This document shows, piece after piece, positions 1 through 8,449 of a DNA stretch of 64,000 nucleotides. The notes below the pieces were generated by a model that saw only the letters and a list, made by a program, of their open reading frames with translations, was not told the origin of the DNA and did not search any database. The translations under genes and the position numbers were made by a program. Every line of letters begins with the position of its first letter. Position 1 is the first letter of the stretch. The DNA is from Janthinobacterium lividum (GTDB lineage: Bacteria; Pseudomonadota; Gammaproteobacteria; Burkholderiales; Burkholderiaceae_D): the NCBI RefSeq assembly GCF_023509035.1, contig NZ_CP075583.1:6014001-6078000 (forward strand), written 5' to 3'.

Positions 1-209
1 GCCAGCGGCTCGTTCTCGGAACCGATCGACACGTTCAGCGAGGCCTGCATGATGGAAGCGTTCAATTGCAGCTTGCTGCGGTCATTCACGCTCATTTCAG
101 TTTTGACGCCGTCCTTTTGCTGGACTTTATCGTCCTTGCCGGCAACGCCCGCACTGACGGAAGTCACGGAAGGGGTGGAATTGCCGCTTGCGGCGATGGG
201 AATTGACAC
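1..209 (-). CDS. unknown protein, N-terminal part (DUF5610-like?)
   Basis: Only the N-terminal ~69 residues lie in the window; the gene runs off the left edge. The GTG start at 207-209 is chosen because a strong Shine-Dalgarno AAGGAGG (216-222 on the opposite strand) lies 6 nt upstream. The protein begins with a low-complexity Ser/Thr/Ala-rich stretch, then a segment containing NASIMQASLNVSI and ENEPLA. From memory this resembles the start of DUF5610 proteins, which have no established biochemical function. It is divergent from sbcB. The gene is well supported; the family assignment is tentative. Confidence 0.6.
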   Translation of the reverse strand, partial: MSIPIAASGNSTPSVTSVSAGVAGKDDKVQQKDGVKTEMSVNDRSKLQLNASIMQASLNVSIGSENEPL

Positions 210-355
210 GATAGACCTCCTTGAACGGGCAATGTATGCCACCATGCGGGAAACGCGATGATGGCCATCCTCTCGTGTAGTATCGGCAGGTTTTCAGAAA
301 ACTATAGCAGTGGCGCTTTTACCGGCCCGGATAACCAATCAAGTAACGACCATCA

Positions 356-1804
356 ATGACTAAGCAGACCTTTCTTTGGCACGACTACGAAACCTTTGGC
401 GCCCAGCCGCGCCGCGACCGCCCGGCCCAGTTCGCCGCCATCCGCACGGATACCGACCTCAACGAGATCGGCGAGCCGATCATGCTGTATTGCCAGCCTG
501 CCAATGATTTCCTGCCCGACCCGCAATCGTGCCTGATCACGGGCATCACGCCGCAGCAATGTCTGCAGCTGGGCGTGCCTGAGCACCAGTTCGCCGCCAC
601 CATCGAGGCGGCCTTCTCGGAACCGGGCACCATCGGCGTGGGCTATAACACCATCCGTTTCGACGATGAAGTCACGCGTTTCCTGTTCTGGCGCAACCTG
701 ATCGACCCGTATGCGCGTGAATGGAAGAACCATTGCGGCCGCTGGGACATCCTCGACGTGGTGCGCATGACGCACGCGCTGCGCCCGGAAGGCATCGAAT
801 GGCCAAAGCGCGACGATGGCCAAACCAGCTTCAAACTGGAACACCTGAGCAAGGCCAATGGCCTGGTCCACGAAGCGGCGCATGATGCGCTGTCCGACGT
901 GCGCGCCACCATCGCCCTGGCGCGCCTGATCAAGCAGAGACAGCCAAAACTGTTCGAATTCTGCCTGGCCCTGCACAAGAAGGACCGGGTCGCCAGCGAG
1001 ATGGGCATGCACCTGGCCGCCAGCGAGCGCCAGCCCTTCCTGCACGTGTCGGGCATGTTCCCCGCTGAACGGGGCTGCCTGGGCGTCGTCTGGCCGCTGG
1101 CCACACACCCGAGCAACAAGAATGAAATCCTCGTCTGGGATTGCGCCCATGATCCGCGTGAACTGTTCAGCCTGGACGCGGACACCATCCGCACGCGTTT
1201 GTTCACGCGCAAGGAGGCCATGCCGGAAGGCATGACGCGCCTGCCCGTGAAAAGCGTGCACTTGAACAAGTCGCCCATGCTGGTCGGCAATCTGAAAACC
1301 CTGTCGCCGGCCATGGCCGCGCAGTGGGGCATCGATCTGGATGCGGCGAAGGTCAACGCCCAGCTGGCCGCCACGGCGCCGAACATGGATGCGATCTGGG
1401 CCGAAGTCTTCCAGCGCCCGGGCGCGAATGTCGCCCTGGACGTGGATGAAGATTTATACAACGGCTTCGTCAGCAACGACGACCGCCGCCTGCTCGAATC
1501 GCTGCGCCGCGACACGCCGGCCAAGCTGGCCACGGCCCGCCCCTCGTTTTCCGACGAACGCCTGCAGGAATTGCTGTTCCGCTACCGCGCCCGCAATTTC
1601 CCGCAAACCCTGAGCGAAGCGGAAAGCCTGCGCTGGGAACAGCACCGCGCCGCCCGCCTGTTCGACGGCGACGGCGGCGCCCGCACCATCGAAATGCTGT
1701 TTACGGAGATCGACGTGCTGTCGGAGTCCGTGGATGAGCGGGGAGAAGAGATATTGGGCGAGCTGTACGATTACGCGGAGATCGTTGCACCGCAGCGCGA
1801 CTAA
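356..1804 (+). CDS. sbcB: exodeoxyribonuclease I
   Basis: A 482-residue protein, the usual length for ExoI, which degrades single-stranded DNA 3' to 5' in recombination and mismatch repair. The DEDDh exonuclease motifs are visible: WHDYETFG near residue 8 (metal-binding Asp and Glu), NTIRFDDE near 100, and HDALSDVRATI near 178 with the His/Asp pair. The C-terminal ExoI-specific region is full length. The gene stands alone, convergent with pyrF, and the two share a bidirectional terminator. The ATG start follows the non-coding gap after the divergent gene at the left edge. Confidence 0.95.
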   Translation: MTKQTFLWHDYETFGAQPRRDRPAQFAAIRTDTDLNEIGEPIMLYCQPANDFLPDPQSCLITGITPQQCLQLGVPEHQFAATIEAAFSEPGTIGVGYNTIRFDDEVTRFLFWRNLIDPYAREWKNHCGRWDILDVVRMTHALRPEGIEWPKRDDGQTSFKLEHLSKANGLVHEAAHDALSDVRATIALARLIKQRQPKLFEFCLALHKKDRVASEMGMHLAASERQPFLHVSGMFPAERGCLGVVWPLATHPSNKNEILVWDCAHDPRELFSLDADTIRTRLFTRKEAMPEGMTRLPVKSVHLNKSPMLVGNLKTLSPAMAAQWGIDLDAAKVNAQLAATAPNMDAIWAEVFQRPGANVALDVDEDLYNGFVSNDDRRLLESLRRDTPAKLATARPSFSDERLQELLFRYRARNFPQTLSEAESLRWEQHRAARLFDGDGGARTIEMLFTEIDVLSESVDERGEEILGELYDYAEIVAPQRD

Positions 1805-1810
1805 ATGAAA

Positions 1811-1836
1811 AATGCCGGGCTAGCCCGGCATTTTTT
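1811..1836. terminator. bidirectional terminator between sbcB and pyrF
   Basis: Perfect stem AATGCCGGGC/GCCCGGCATT with a 2-nt loop, followed by six T on the + strand and preceded by an A-rich stretch, so it can end both convergent transcripts. Confidence 0.85.
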
Positions 1837-1847
1837 ATGGATGAGAC

Positions 1848-2672
1848 TTAAACAGCTCGATGTTGATTGATCGCATCGCGCGTCTCGATCGCCACGCGGC
1901 GCGCCGCGTCGGCGAAATCTTCGCCAGCTTGCGGCGTGGCGTAGATGATGGCGCGCGAAGAGCTGATCATCATGCCCATGCCGTTTGCCGTCTGGCCCGC
2001 GCCGACCGTGGCGGCGATGTCTCCGCCCTGGGCGCCGATGCCGGGCACCAGCAGCGGCATGTCACCGACGATGGCGCGCACTTGCGCCAGTTCTTCAGGG
2101 AAGGTGGCGCCGACGACGAGCGCGCACTGGCCATTCTTGTTCCACTTCTCGGCCACCAGGCGCGCCACGCGCTGGTACAGGGGCACGCCGTCCGTATCGA
2201 GGAATTGCAGGTCCGAGCCGCCCGGGTTCGAGGTGCGGCACAGGATGATCACGCCGCGGTCTTGCCACGCCAGGTAGGGGTCGAGCGAATCCTCGCCCAT
2301 GTACGGATTCACGGTGACGGCGTCGGCGCCGTAGCGCTCGAACGCTTCGCGCGCGTATTGCGTGGCCGTGGCGCCGATGTCGCCCCGTTTCGCGTCGAGA
2401 ATCAACGGGATATGCGGGTAGTTCTCGCGCACGTAGCGGCAGATGTCTTCCAGCTGCTTTTCCGCGCCCAGCGCGCCGAAATAGGCGATCTGCGGCTTGA
2501 AGGCGCAGGCCAGGTCAGCCGTGGCATCGATGATGCGCGTGCAAAAGGTGGTGATTCCATCAGGCAGATCGCGCAGTTCGGCTGGCAATTTCGCCAGGTC
2601 CGGGTCCAGGCCCACGCACAGCAGGGAATTATTGGCCGTCCACGCGGCGGATAATTTATTGATGAAATTCAC
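1848..2672 (-). CDS. pyrF: orotidine 5'-phosphate decarboxylase
   Basis: Converts OMP to UMP, the last step of de novo pyrimidine synthesis. The 274-residue length fits the longer PyrF subfamily found in betaproteobacteria. LCVGLDPD near residue 18 binds the phosphate end, and the catalytic [11 protein letters not shown] stretch near residue 92 carries the Asp-Lys pair. [10 protein letters not shown] and [11 protein letters not shown] follow, as expected for this subfamily. Convergent with sbcB; the 3' end abuts the shared terminator. Confidence 0.95.
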   Translation of the reverse strand: MNFINKLSAAWTANNSLLCVGLDPDLAKLPAELRDLPDGITTFCTRIIDATADLACAFKPQIAYFGALGAEKQLEDICRYVRENYPHIPLILDAKRGDIGATATQYAREAFERYGADAVTVNPYMGEDSLDPYLAWQDRGVIILCRTSNPGGSDLQFLDTDGVPLYQRVARLVAEKWNKNGQCALVVGATFPEELAQVRAIVGDMPLLVPGIGAQGGDIAATVGAGQTANGMGMMISSSRAIIYATPQAGEDFADAARRVAIETRDAINQHRAV

Positions 2673-2839
2673 GGCACACCTTCTCTATATTCAGTTGCAA
2701 ACCCCGTATTGTAACGCGGCGCAGGCTTGCCACGGCGTCTCAAGGCAGTCGGGAGCGGCGGCCAGCGCTTATTAAACCGACATCGCGGGCCGTTTCAGGT
2801 ATATTTGCCTCACCTCCCTTACTCTGCACGGAACCCATC

Positions 2840-3454
2840 ATGCAAATCACCAATCAATTCACCAAATGGCTGCGCCTGACGCTGAGCGTCACCGTCCTGG
2901 CCGGCATCCTGACGGGCTGCGGCTACAACGACTTCCAGACCAAGGACGAAGCCACCAAGGCCGCCTGGGGCGAAGTGGTCAACCAGTACCAGCGCCGTGC
3001 CGACCTGATCCCTAACCTGGTGAACACCGTCAAGGGCTACGCCACGCATGAGCGCGAAACCCTGGAAGCGGTGACCAAGGCGCGCGCCGCCGCCACCAGT
3101 TTCCAGATCACTCCCGAAGTGCTGAACGACCCGGCCGCCTTCGAAAAATTCCAGCAAGTACAGGGGCAGCTGTCGTCGGCCCTGTCGCGTCTGATGGTGG
3201 TGTCCGAGAAATACCCGGACTTGAAGGCCGATACGAGTTTCCGCGACTTGCAGTCGCAGCTGGAAGGCACGGAAAACCGCATCACCGTGGCGCGCCAGCG
3301 TTACATCGTCGCCGTGCAGGATTACAACGTGCATGCGCGCAGCTTCCCGAACAATCTGACGGCCATGGTCTTCGGCTACAAGGTCAAGCCATCGTTCACG
3401 GTGGAAAATGAAAAAGCCATCTCGACCGCGCCAACCGTCAACTTTGGCAAATAA
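2840..3454 (+). CDS. LemA family lipoprotein
   Basis: A 204-residue LemA-family protein. The N-terminus is a lipoprotein signal ending in the lipobox LTGC (Cys about 30), so it is probably anchored in the membrane facing the periplasm. The LemA hallmark RRADLIPNLVNTVKGYA is at about 53-69, followed by long amphipathic helices. It is the first gene of an operon with two TPM-domain proteins (stop at 3454, next start at 3456). This LemA plus YgcG-type arrangement is widespread, but its molecular role is not established. A second, unrelated LemA gene lies at 49.8 kb. Confidence 0.9.
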   Translation: MQITNQFTKWLRLTLSVTVLAGILTGCGYNDFQTKDEATKAAWGEVVNQYQRRADLIPNLVNTVKGYATHERETLEAVTKARAAATSFQITPEVLNDPAAFEKFQQVQGQLSSALSRLMVVSEKYPDLKADTSFRDLQSQLEGTENRITVARQRYIVAVQDYNVHARSFPNNLTAMVFGYKVKPSFTVENEKAISTAPTVNFGK

Positions 3455-3455
3455 G

Positions 3456-4289
3456 ATGAAAGCCTGGTCTTCTCTGGCGGCGCTGGCGACGGCGCTGCTG
3501 CTGTGGACGATGCCACAGGCCGGCGCGCAGGGCTTGCTGCCCGTGCCGCCGCTGGCGGCGCGCGTGACGGATGACGCCGGCATGCTGGACGCCAAGCAGA
3601 AAGCGGCGCTGGAAGGCGTGCTGGCCGATTACGAAGCCAAGACGGGTAGCCAGATCGCCGTGCTGCTGGTCAAGAGCACGGAACCTGAAGCCATCGAGCA
3701 ATACAGCATCCGCGTGACGGATGCCTGGAAGCTGGGCCGCAAGGGCGTCGATGACGGCGTGCTGCTGATGGTGGCAAAGGACAACCCTTCGTCCCTGCGC
3801 CGCCTGCGCATCGAAGCGGGCCGTGGCGTGCAGGGCGTGCTGACGGATGCGCAATCGAAACGCATCCTGCAAGACGTCATCGCCCCCCATTTCAAGCAAA
3901 ATGACTATTACGGCGGCCTGGTGGCCGGCGTGGGCGCCATATCCACCCTGCTGAACCAGGAGCAATTCCCCGCACCTGCACAGCAGAAAGCGCCGGCCAC
4001 CGTGGAAGCGGGCGGCCTGACCTTCTGGCTGCCGCTGCTGTTCTTCGGCTTCCTCGTCGTGCTGACCCTGTTCCGCTCGCGCGGCGGGCCTACCCGGCTG
4101 CAGCGCGGCAGCAACTGGTCCAGCGGCGCCACCGGTGTCGTGCTGGGCAGCATCCTCAGCCAGGCGCTGAACAACCGCGGCGGCGGCGGCGGCTTCGGCG
4201 GCGGTGGTGGTTTTGGCGGTGGCGGTGGCGGCGGAGGTTTCGGTGGCGGCGGCGGTTTTGACGGCGGCGGCGCCTCGGGAGATTGGTAA
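3456..4289 (+). CDS. TPM domain protein (YgcG family) with Gly-rich tail
   Basis: A 277-residue exported protein. An N-terminal signal peptide (about 1-22, cleaving after GAQ) precedes a TPM domain (about 35-165) containing DDAGML and a segment near GSQIAVLLV. A transmembrane helix (LPLLFFGFLVVLTLF) lies near residue 195. The last 50 residues are a Gly/Phe-rich low-complexity tail ending in GASGDW, typical of YgcG proteins. The ATG at 3456 is chosen over an upstream in-frame ATG inside lemA because it starts exactly at the signal peptide. It overlaps the next gene by one base (TAATG). Confidence 0.88.
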   Translation: MKAWSSLAALATALLLWTMPQAGAQGLLPVPPLAARVTDDAGMLDAKQKAALEGVLADYEAKTGSQIAVLLVKSTEPEAIEQYSIRVTDAWKLGRKGVDDGVLLMVAKDNPSSLRRLRIEAGRGVQGVLTDAQSKRILQDVIAPHFKQNDYYGGLVAGVGAISTLLNQEQFPAPAQQKAPATVEAGGLTFWLPLLFFGFLVVLTLFRSRGGPTRLQRGSNWSSGATGVVLGSILSQALNNRGGGGGFGGGGGFGGGGGGGGFGGGGGFDGGGASGDW

Positions 4290-4810
4290 TGACGAAACAA
4301 CTGACATTCGGACAACGCTGCGGACGCGCCCTGAAACATTTACGGGGCACGCCCGCGACGGCGCGCAATGCCTTTCCCGAACGCACCCTGAAAGCCATCG
4401 AAACGGCCATCGCCGACGGTGAAGCGATGCACCAGGCGGAAGTGCGCCTGATCGTCGAAGCGGCCCTGACGCCGGGCATGGCTTACCAGGGCGTGAGCAA
4501 CCGCGAGCGGGCGCGCGAACTGTTCGCCCAGTATGGTGTGTGGGATACGGAAGACAACGTTGGCGTGCTGATCTATATCAACCTGGCCGAGCACCAGGTC
4601 GATATCGTCGCCGACCGCCACGTGGGCCGGCGCGTGACGCCGGAACAGTGGCAAGCCGTGTGCCGCACCATGACGAAAGGGTTCAAGGACGGCAATTACC
4701 ACGACAGCACGCTCGATGCCTTGCAGCAGCTGAATACCTTGCTGCAAAGCCACTTCCCCGCCGATGGCACGCGCGGCAACCAGTTGCCGAACGAACCCAT
4801 CCTCCTCTGA
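4289..4810 (+). CDS. TPM domain protein
   Basis: A 173-residue protein sharing the TPM fold of its upstream neighbour but without signal peptide or Gly-rich tail. Recognisable stretches are ARELFAQYGVWDTEDNVGVLIYINLAEH (given in parts: YGVWDTEDN, then VLIYINLAEH) and VDIVADRHVGRRV near 115. It probably works with the LemA/YgcG pair at the membrane. The ATG at 4289 overlaps the preceding stop codon, indicating translational coupling; a TTG 6 nt upstream is possible but unnecessary. Confidence 0.85.
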   Translation: MTKQLTFGQRCGRALKHLRGTPATARNAFPERTLKAIETAIADGEAMHQAEVRLIVEAALTPGMAYQGVSNRERARELFAQYGVWDTEDNVGVLIYINLAEHQVDIVADRHVGRRVTPEQWQAVCRTMTKGFKDGNYHDSTLDALQQLNTLLQSHFPADGTRGNQLPNEPILL

Positions 4811-4898
4811 TTCCTGCCCAGGGATTAAAATCTGCCCATTGCCGCGCAAGCCTGTGGCTTGGGCAGAGCGGCCCCCCACACCCCGCCGAGGAACCCAC

Positions 4899-5663
4899 AT
4901 GAAACTGAACAATAAAACCGCCATCGTCACGGGCGCCACGCAAGGCATCGGCCTGGCTTGCGCCACCCGCCTGATCGCCGAAGGGGCGCAAGTGATGCTG
5001 GTCGACATCAAGGAAGAAGGCGCGCAGGCGGCGGCCGCCCTCGGCCCGCAGGCGCGCTTCTTTTGCGCCGACGTCAGCCAGAAGGCGGATGTCGATGCCA
5101 TGCTGAAGGAAACCCTGGCGCAGTTCGGCCACATCGATATTCTCGTCAACAATGCGGGCGTCACGCATGCGGCCGATTTCCTCGACGTGTGCGAAGACGA
5201 TTTCGACAGGGTCATGCGCATCAACCTGAAATCGATGTTCCTGTGCGGCCAGGCCGTGGCGCGCGAGATGGTCAAGCGCAACAGCGGCTGCATCATCAAC
5301 ATGTCCAGCGTGAATGCGGAGCTGGCCATTCCGAACCAGGTGCCGTACGTGGTGTCGAAAGGCGCCATCAACCAGCTGACCAAGGTCATGGCCTTGAACC
5401 TGGCGTCGCACGGCGTGCGCGTGAACGGCATCGGCCCGGGCACCATCCTGACGGAACTGGCCAAGCAGGCGGTGCTGTCGAGTCCGGAGGCGCGCCACAC
5501 GATCTTGTCACGCACGCCGCTGGGCCGCTGCGGCGAACCGGAAGAAGTGGCCGGCATCGCCGCCTTCCTGGCCAGCGACGACGCCACCTACATGACGGGC
5601 CAGACCATCTATGTCGATGGCGGACGCATGGCGCTCAACTACACGGTGGCCGTGAAGGAGTGA
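4899..5663 (+). CDS. SDR family NAD(P)-dependent oxidoreductase
   Basis: A 254-residue classical short-chain dehydrogenase. The nucleotide-binding TGATQGIG motif is at 11-18, NNAG at 84-87, the catalytic Ser about 136-137, and Tyr150/Lys154 in the YxxxK motif. The C-terminal MTGQTIYVDGG is typical of the FabG/glucose-dehydrogenase branch. The substrate cannot be inferred. The ATG at 4899 starts the Rossmann strand directly; upstream in-frame codons lie in the spacer after the TPM gene. Probably monocistronic. Confidence 0.9.
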   Translation: MKLNNKTAIVTGATQGIGLACATRLIAEGAQVMLVDIKEEGAQAAAALGPQARFFCADVSQKADVDAMLKETLAQFGHIDILVNNAGVTHAADFLDVCEDDFDRVMRINLKSMFLCGQAVAREMVKRNSGCIINMSSVNAELAIPNQVPYVVSKGAINQLTKVMALNLASHGVRVNGIGPGTILTELAKQAVLSSPEARHTILSRTPLGRCGEPEEVAGIAAFLASDDATYMTGQTIYVDGGRMALNYTVAVKE

Positions 5664-5718
5664 AGGCAGGATGAGGCAGTTATATCAAAAAACGATAATG
5701 GTTATCTGAAAAGACCAT

Positions 5719-5747
5719 TAGACACATATCGTGCGACGCAGCATAAT
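5719..5747 (+). promoter_or_regulatory. sigma-70 promoter of sRNA candidate
   Basis: -35 TAGACA (5719-5724), 17-nt spacer, -10 CATAAT (5742-5747), each 5/6 matches to consensus. No gene starts downstream, so it most plausibly drives the small transcript that ends at the terminator at about 5818. Confidence 0.6.
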
Positions 5748-5753
5748 GCACCT

Positions 5754-5818
5754 GTCTCCACTATTCTCCTCCAAGAAAATAGTTTTAAGCCCGCTTTCAC
5801 CAGCGGGCTTTTTTTTTT
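5754..5818 (+). ncRNA. candidate small RNA with anti-Shine-Dalgarno loop
   Basis: A ~65-nt predicted transcript between a good promoter and a strong terminator. Stem-loop 1 pairs ACTATT (5760-5765) with AATAGT (5778-5783) and exposes the loop CTCCTCCAAGAA, complementary to a Shine-Dalgarno sequence. Stem-loop 2 is the intrinsic terminator AAGCCCGCT...AGCGGGCTT followed by about ten T. No ORF fits. The two-hairpin layout with a CCUCC loop resembles the anti-SD sRNAs known in alpha- and betaproteobacteria; assignment to any named family is not made. Confidence 0.55.
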
Positions 5819-5835
5819 GCTGTCACTCCTGAAAC

Positions 5836-6127
5836 ATGGCCATTCTTGCCATGATGCATAATCTTTCCAGGCATTCTGCCTGCCGCAAAAAAATGTTGCG
5901 GCGTGTCATCAGCCCGTCATGTTCGCCCCCTATACTTGCTTCATCTGCTGTACAGGCAACCGATATGCCTGACTACAGACAGGTGTGCCGCGATGGCACA
6001 CCACTCCCCTTTCATGACCGTGGCGGGCGCCGGCAAGGCGCGCGACATGGTGAGTACCGAGCAACTCTCAACTCTTGACCCATTTCATTTGGGTTTTTGG
6101 CCCGCGTCCCCGCGGGCCTTTTTTTTT
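5836..6127 (+). other. structured non-coding interval ending in a terminator
   Basis: No convincing gene. The stretch carries successive hairpins: GCCGCAA/TTGCGGC (5882-5902), AGGCA/TGCCT around 5953-5970, and GTGTGCC/GGCACAC (about 5982-6000). It ends in the intrinsic terminator GGCCCGCG-TCCC-CGCGGGCC plus nine T (6099-6127). A second small RNA or a leader is possible. A TATACT hexamer at 5931 lacks a good -35. Function unknown. Confidence 0.35.
6099..6127 (+). terminator. intrinsic terminator
   Basis: 8-bp GC stem GGCCCGCG/CGCGGGCC with a 4-nt loop and a nine-T tail. It ends whatever is transcribed from the interval upstream of the VanZ-like gene. Confidence 0.75.
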
Positions 6128-6214
6128 GCCTGCTCGGCAAGCTCTTGCGCAAAAACACGGCGGCCCGCCATGGCCATGATATTGTGATGGCCTTTCCATC
6201 TGTCCTGACGCCTC

Positions 6215-6640
6215 ATGCCTGCACCCTTGCCCGAACTCTGTTTTGCCGACCGCTACGAACGCCTGCGCTACCGCACCGCACTGCTGTTGTATGCCCTGGT
6301 GATTTTGATCGGCGACATTCCCGGCGTGCGCGCGGACGTGGGCCAATATGCGTCGGGCGGCGTGCTGCATTCCCTCGGCTATGGCGTGCTGGCCCTGATC
6401 CTGTTCAGCGGCACGGGCGGCGGCATGGCGCGCCGCGCGCTGCTGTCGATGCTGATGGTGGCGACCATGGGCGCGCTGGACGAATTCATCCAGAGTTTCC
6501 TGCCTTACCGTCATGGCGCCGTCAGCGACTGGGTGGTCGATATCACGGCCGCCGCGGCGGTCTGCCTGCCGTTGTATTTCCTCTGGCCGAAAATGGTCGC
6601 CGCGGCTCTGGACAAGGGCGCGCCGCTGCCCGAAGCCTGA
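6215..6640 (+). CDS. VanZ-like family membrane protein
   Basis: A 141-residue integral membrane protein with about four hydrophobic helices (TALLLYALVILIG, LHSLGYGVLALILF, LLSMLMVATMGALDEFIQ, ITAAAAVCLPLYFLW). The conserved VanZ signature is visible as DEFIQSFLPYRHGAVSDWVVD near 93-113. Many VanZ-domain proteins have no link to glycopeptide resistance, and nothing nearby suggests it here. Function unknown. Confidence 0.8.
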   Translation: MPAPLPELCFADRYERLRYRTALLLYALVILIGDIPGVRADVGQYASGGVLHSLGYGVLALILFSGTGGGMARRALLSMLMVATMGALDEFIQSFLPYRHGAVSDWVVDITAAAAVCLPLYFLWPKMVAAALDKGAPLPEA

Positions 6641-6660
6641 ACGGGGATGACTCGCGCCCG

Positions 6661-6948
6661 TCAGGCGCGGTCCGCTACGCTATCTTGCAATTCCAGCCGC
6701 AATTGCCCCTGGCTGCGCGCGCTGGGCTTGCCCAGGCGCCGCATCAGGGCGCGCGTTTCGCGCCGGCTGCCTGCCCCCATGGCGCGTGCCGCATCGCGCT
6801 GCATGTCCAGCAAGTGTTCCGAGCGCGCCAGCCGCACCAGGCCATGCAAGGCCTGGGCCAGGACATGGCGCGCACGGGCATCGTGCGCAGTGCCGACGAC
6901 GGCCAGCACCAACTCATCGATCAGTTTTGCGGTAGGGCCAGATGACAT
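6661..6948 (-). CDS. small hypothetical protein
   Basis: A 95-residue, Arg/Ala/Leu-rich, probably all-helical soluble protein (begins MSSGPTAKLIDEL). The ATG at 6948 has GGGAGA 5-6 nt upstream, favouring it over an in-frame start 37 codons earlier. No signal peptide or recognised domain. Convergent with the VanZ-like gene. Function unknown. Confidence 0.6.
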   Translation of the reverse strand: MSSGPTAKLIDELVLAVVGTAHDARARHVLAQALHGLVRLARSEHLLDMQRDAARAMGAGSRRETRALMRRLGKPSARSQGQLRLELQDSVADRA

Positions 6949-7127
6949 TTTTTCTCCCGATTTAACAGTGATGAAACGTGCGGGCGCACAAAGTGGTGCT
7001 TGCCAGCATCGTTTATACCAAGCACGGTAATTAGACGCTTGATCTAGCTCAATCGACAATGACGGCTGCCGAACATCCCTGCAAAGCCGCAGGCGGTACG
7101 GCGGCTCGCGCTAGCAAACGGCCAGGC

Positions 7128-8255
7128 TCAATCCAGCGCCAGGGTCAACGGCCGAGTGCGTCCCTGCACCACGGCCGAGGGCCAGGCCGGGTCGTGCGTC
7201 AGGTTGTGCAATTGGTTGCCGTCGAGCAGAAACGTGTCTTCCACCGTGCTGCCAGGCAGGCTGGGGTGGAAAGCCAGCGCCATGCCCCGCTTGAGGATGA
7301 TTTCCGTGTGCGCGCCGGCTGCCACTTCGGGCGCCAGGTAGCCATGTATGCCGCCCTGCCGGCTGGTGCGCACGGAATCGGGCTGGCCTGCATACGCGTA
7401 GGCGCTGTCGAGCGCGTGATACACCATGCTCAGCGCATGGCCCGTTTCGCAAGCGTCGAGCGCCACCGCTTCCAGCGCCAGCATGGCCGCATCGGCATCG
7501 TCCATCACCACCGCCGTGCCATCGGCGCGATGCTGCGCCGGGTTGAAGCGCCGTTGACGACTGAGGCTGGCGCACAGGCCGAAACGCCGTGCGCACAGAG
7601 CCAGCACGGCTTGCGCGCCCAACACCACCTGCGCCGGCGGCGCGCGCCGATAACGCTGTTGGCGCTCCTCGCCGCTGACCAGCACATGCACGGCCTGCAA
7701 GCCCCGCAGCCACAGCGCGCGCACGCACGCGGCAGCCAGCTCCAGCTCGCTCCAGTCGGGGCGCGCAAGGCGCAACGCATCCGCGGCAGCGCCAGCAGCC
7801 AGCTGCCCCACCTGCCGGTAACGCTGCTGCTCCGATTCCAGCAGCACCAGCCGCTCTTCGCGCAAGGCCACGGGCAAGCTGCGTTCGTGCAAGCCTGGCC
7901 GGTCGGACAGGACCGGCGCACCGCCGGCCACATGCTGCACGAAATGCTCGCGCAATTCATACAGCTGCGGCTGCATCCAGGGCGACACTTGCCACGTCCA
8001 TGGCCCGCGCACTTCTTCCTCGCGCATGCGCATGGCTTCAGCTTCGTCCGTCAGGATGTAGGCGGCGTCGCGCGTCACCAGCACTTCCGCGCAGCCGCAC
8101 TCGGCCGTATGGCAATGGCTGTTCGACGCGCCCGCCGTGGCCCACGCAAACCAGTCCACGCCGCGCAGGCGCACGGCGCCGGCCCGCTCCTGTTCCAGCC
8201 AGCCCCGCATCTGCGCCAGCTTGTGCCCCACTTCCCGTTCCAGCGGCCAGTTCAT
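7128..8255 (-). CDS. M24 (pita-bread) family peptidase-like protein
   Basis: A 375-residue protein with the two-domain layout of Xaa-Pro peptidase relatives. The N-terminal creatinase-like domain contains WATAGASNSHCH and ILTDEAEAMRMREEE; the C-terminal M24 fold includes GGIHGYLAPEV and GMALAFHPSLPGSTVEDTFLL. In active M24 enzymes this last segment reads roughly GMxxxxEPG followed by EDT. Here the first Glu is replaced by His while VEDT is kept, so metal binding and peptidase activity are uncertain. Unlinked to obvious operon partners. Confidence 0.7.
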   Translation of the reverse strand: MNWPLEREVGHKLAQMRGWLEQERAGAVRLRGVDWFAWATAGASNSHCHTAECGCAEVLVTRDAAYILTDEAEAMRMREEEVRGPWTWQVSPWMQPQLYELREHFVQHVAGGAPVLSDRPGLHERSLPVALREERLVLLESEQQRYRQVGQLAAGAAADALRLARPDWSELELAAACVRALWLRGLQAVHVLVSGEERQQRYRRAPPAQVVLGAQAVLALCARRFGLCASLSRQRRFNPAQHRADGTAVVMDDADAAMLALEAVALDACETGHALSMVYHALDSAYAYAGQPDSVRTSRQGGIHGYLAPEVAAGAHTEIILKRGMALAFHPSLPGSTVEDTFLLDGNQLHNLTHDPAWPSAVVQGRTRPLTLALD

Positions 8256-8449
8256 GACGGCCCCTCGTCCGGGTTCAAGCGTGGCGCCACTCCACCTGCC
8301 CTGCCTTGCACCAGCCGGGTATCCTGTTGCTCATGCATAGCTGCTCCCTTCCTACATGGAAACATAAGACCAGCATGCGCAGAAAAAGTTCAACGCCCGG
8401 ACTCGTCCCAGGCTTGCAGTCTATGACTTCCGTCTATTTTTGCAAGCGG

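Noticed and set aside
353..1533. Long open frames antisense to sbcB
   Set aside because: High-GC shadow frames; the + strand ExoI is intact with all motifs, and the antisense products are low-complexity with no family match.
3438..4339. Pro- or Ala-rich proteins antisense to the TPM gene
   Set aside because: They arise from the Gly-rich tail read in other frames and have no start signals.
7059..8426. 455-codon + strand frame opposite the M24-like gene
   Set aside because: Its composition is His/Arg/Gln-rich shadow sequence, while the minus strand shows recognisable M24 motifs.
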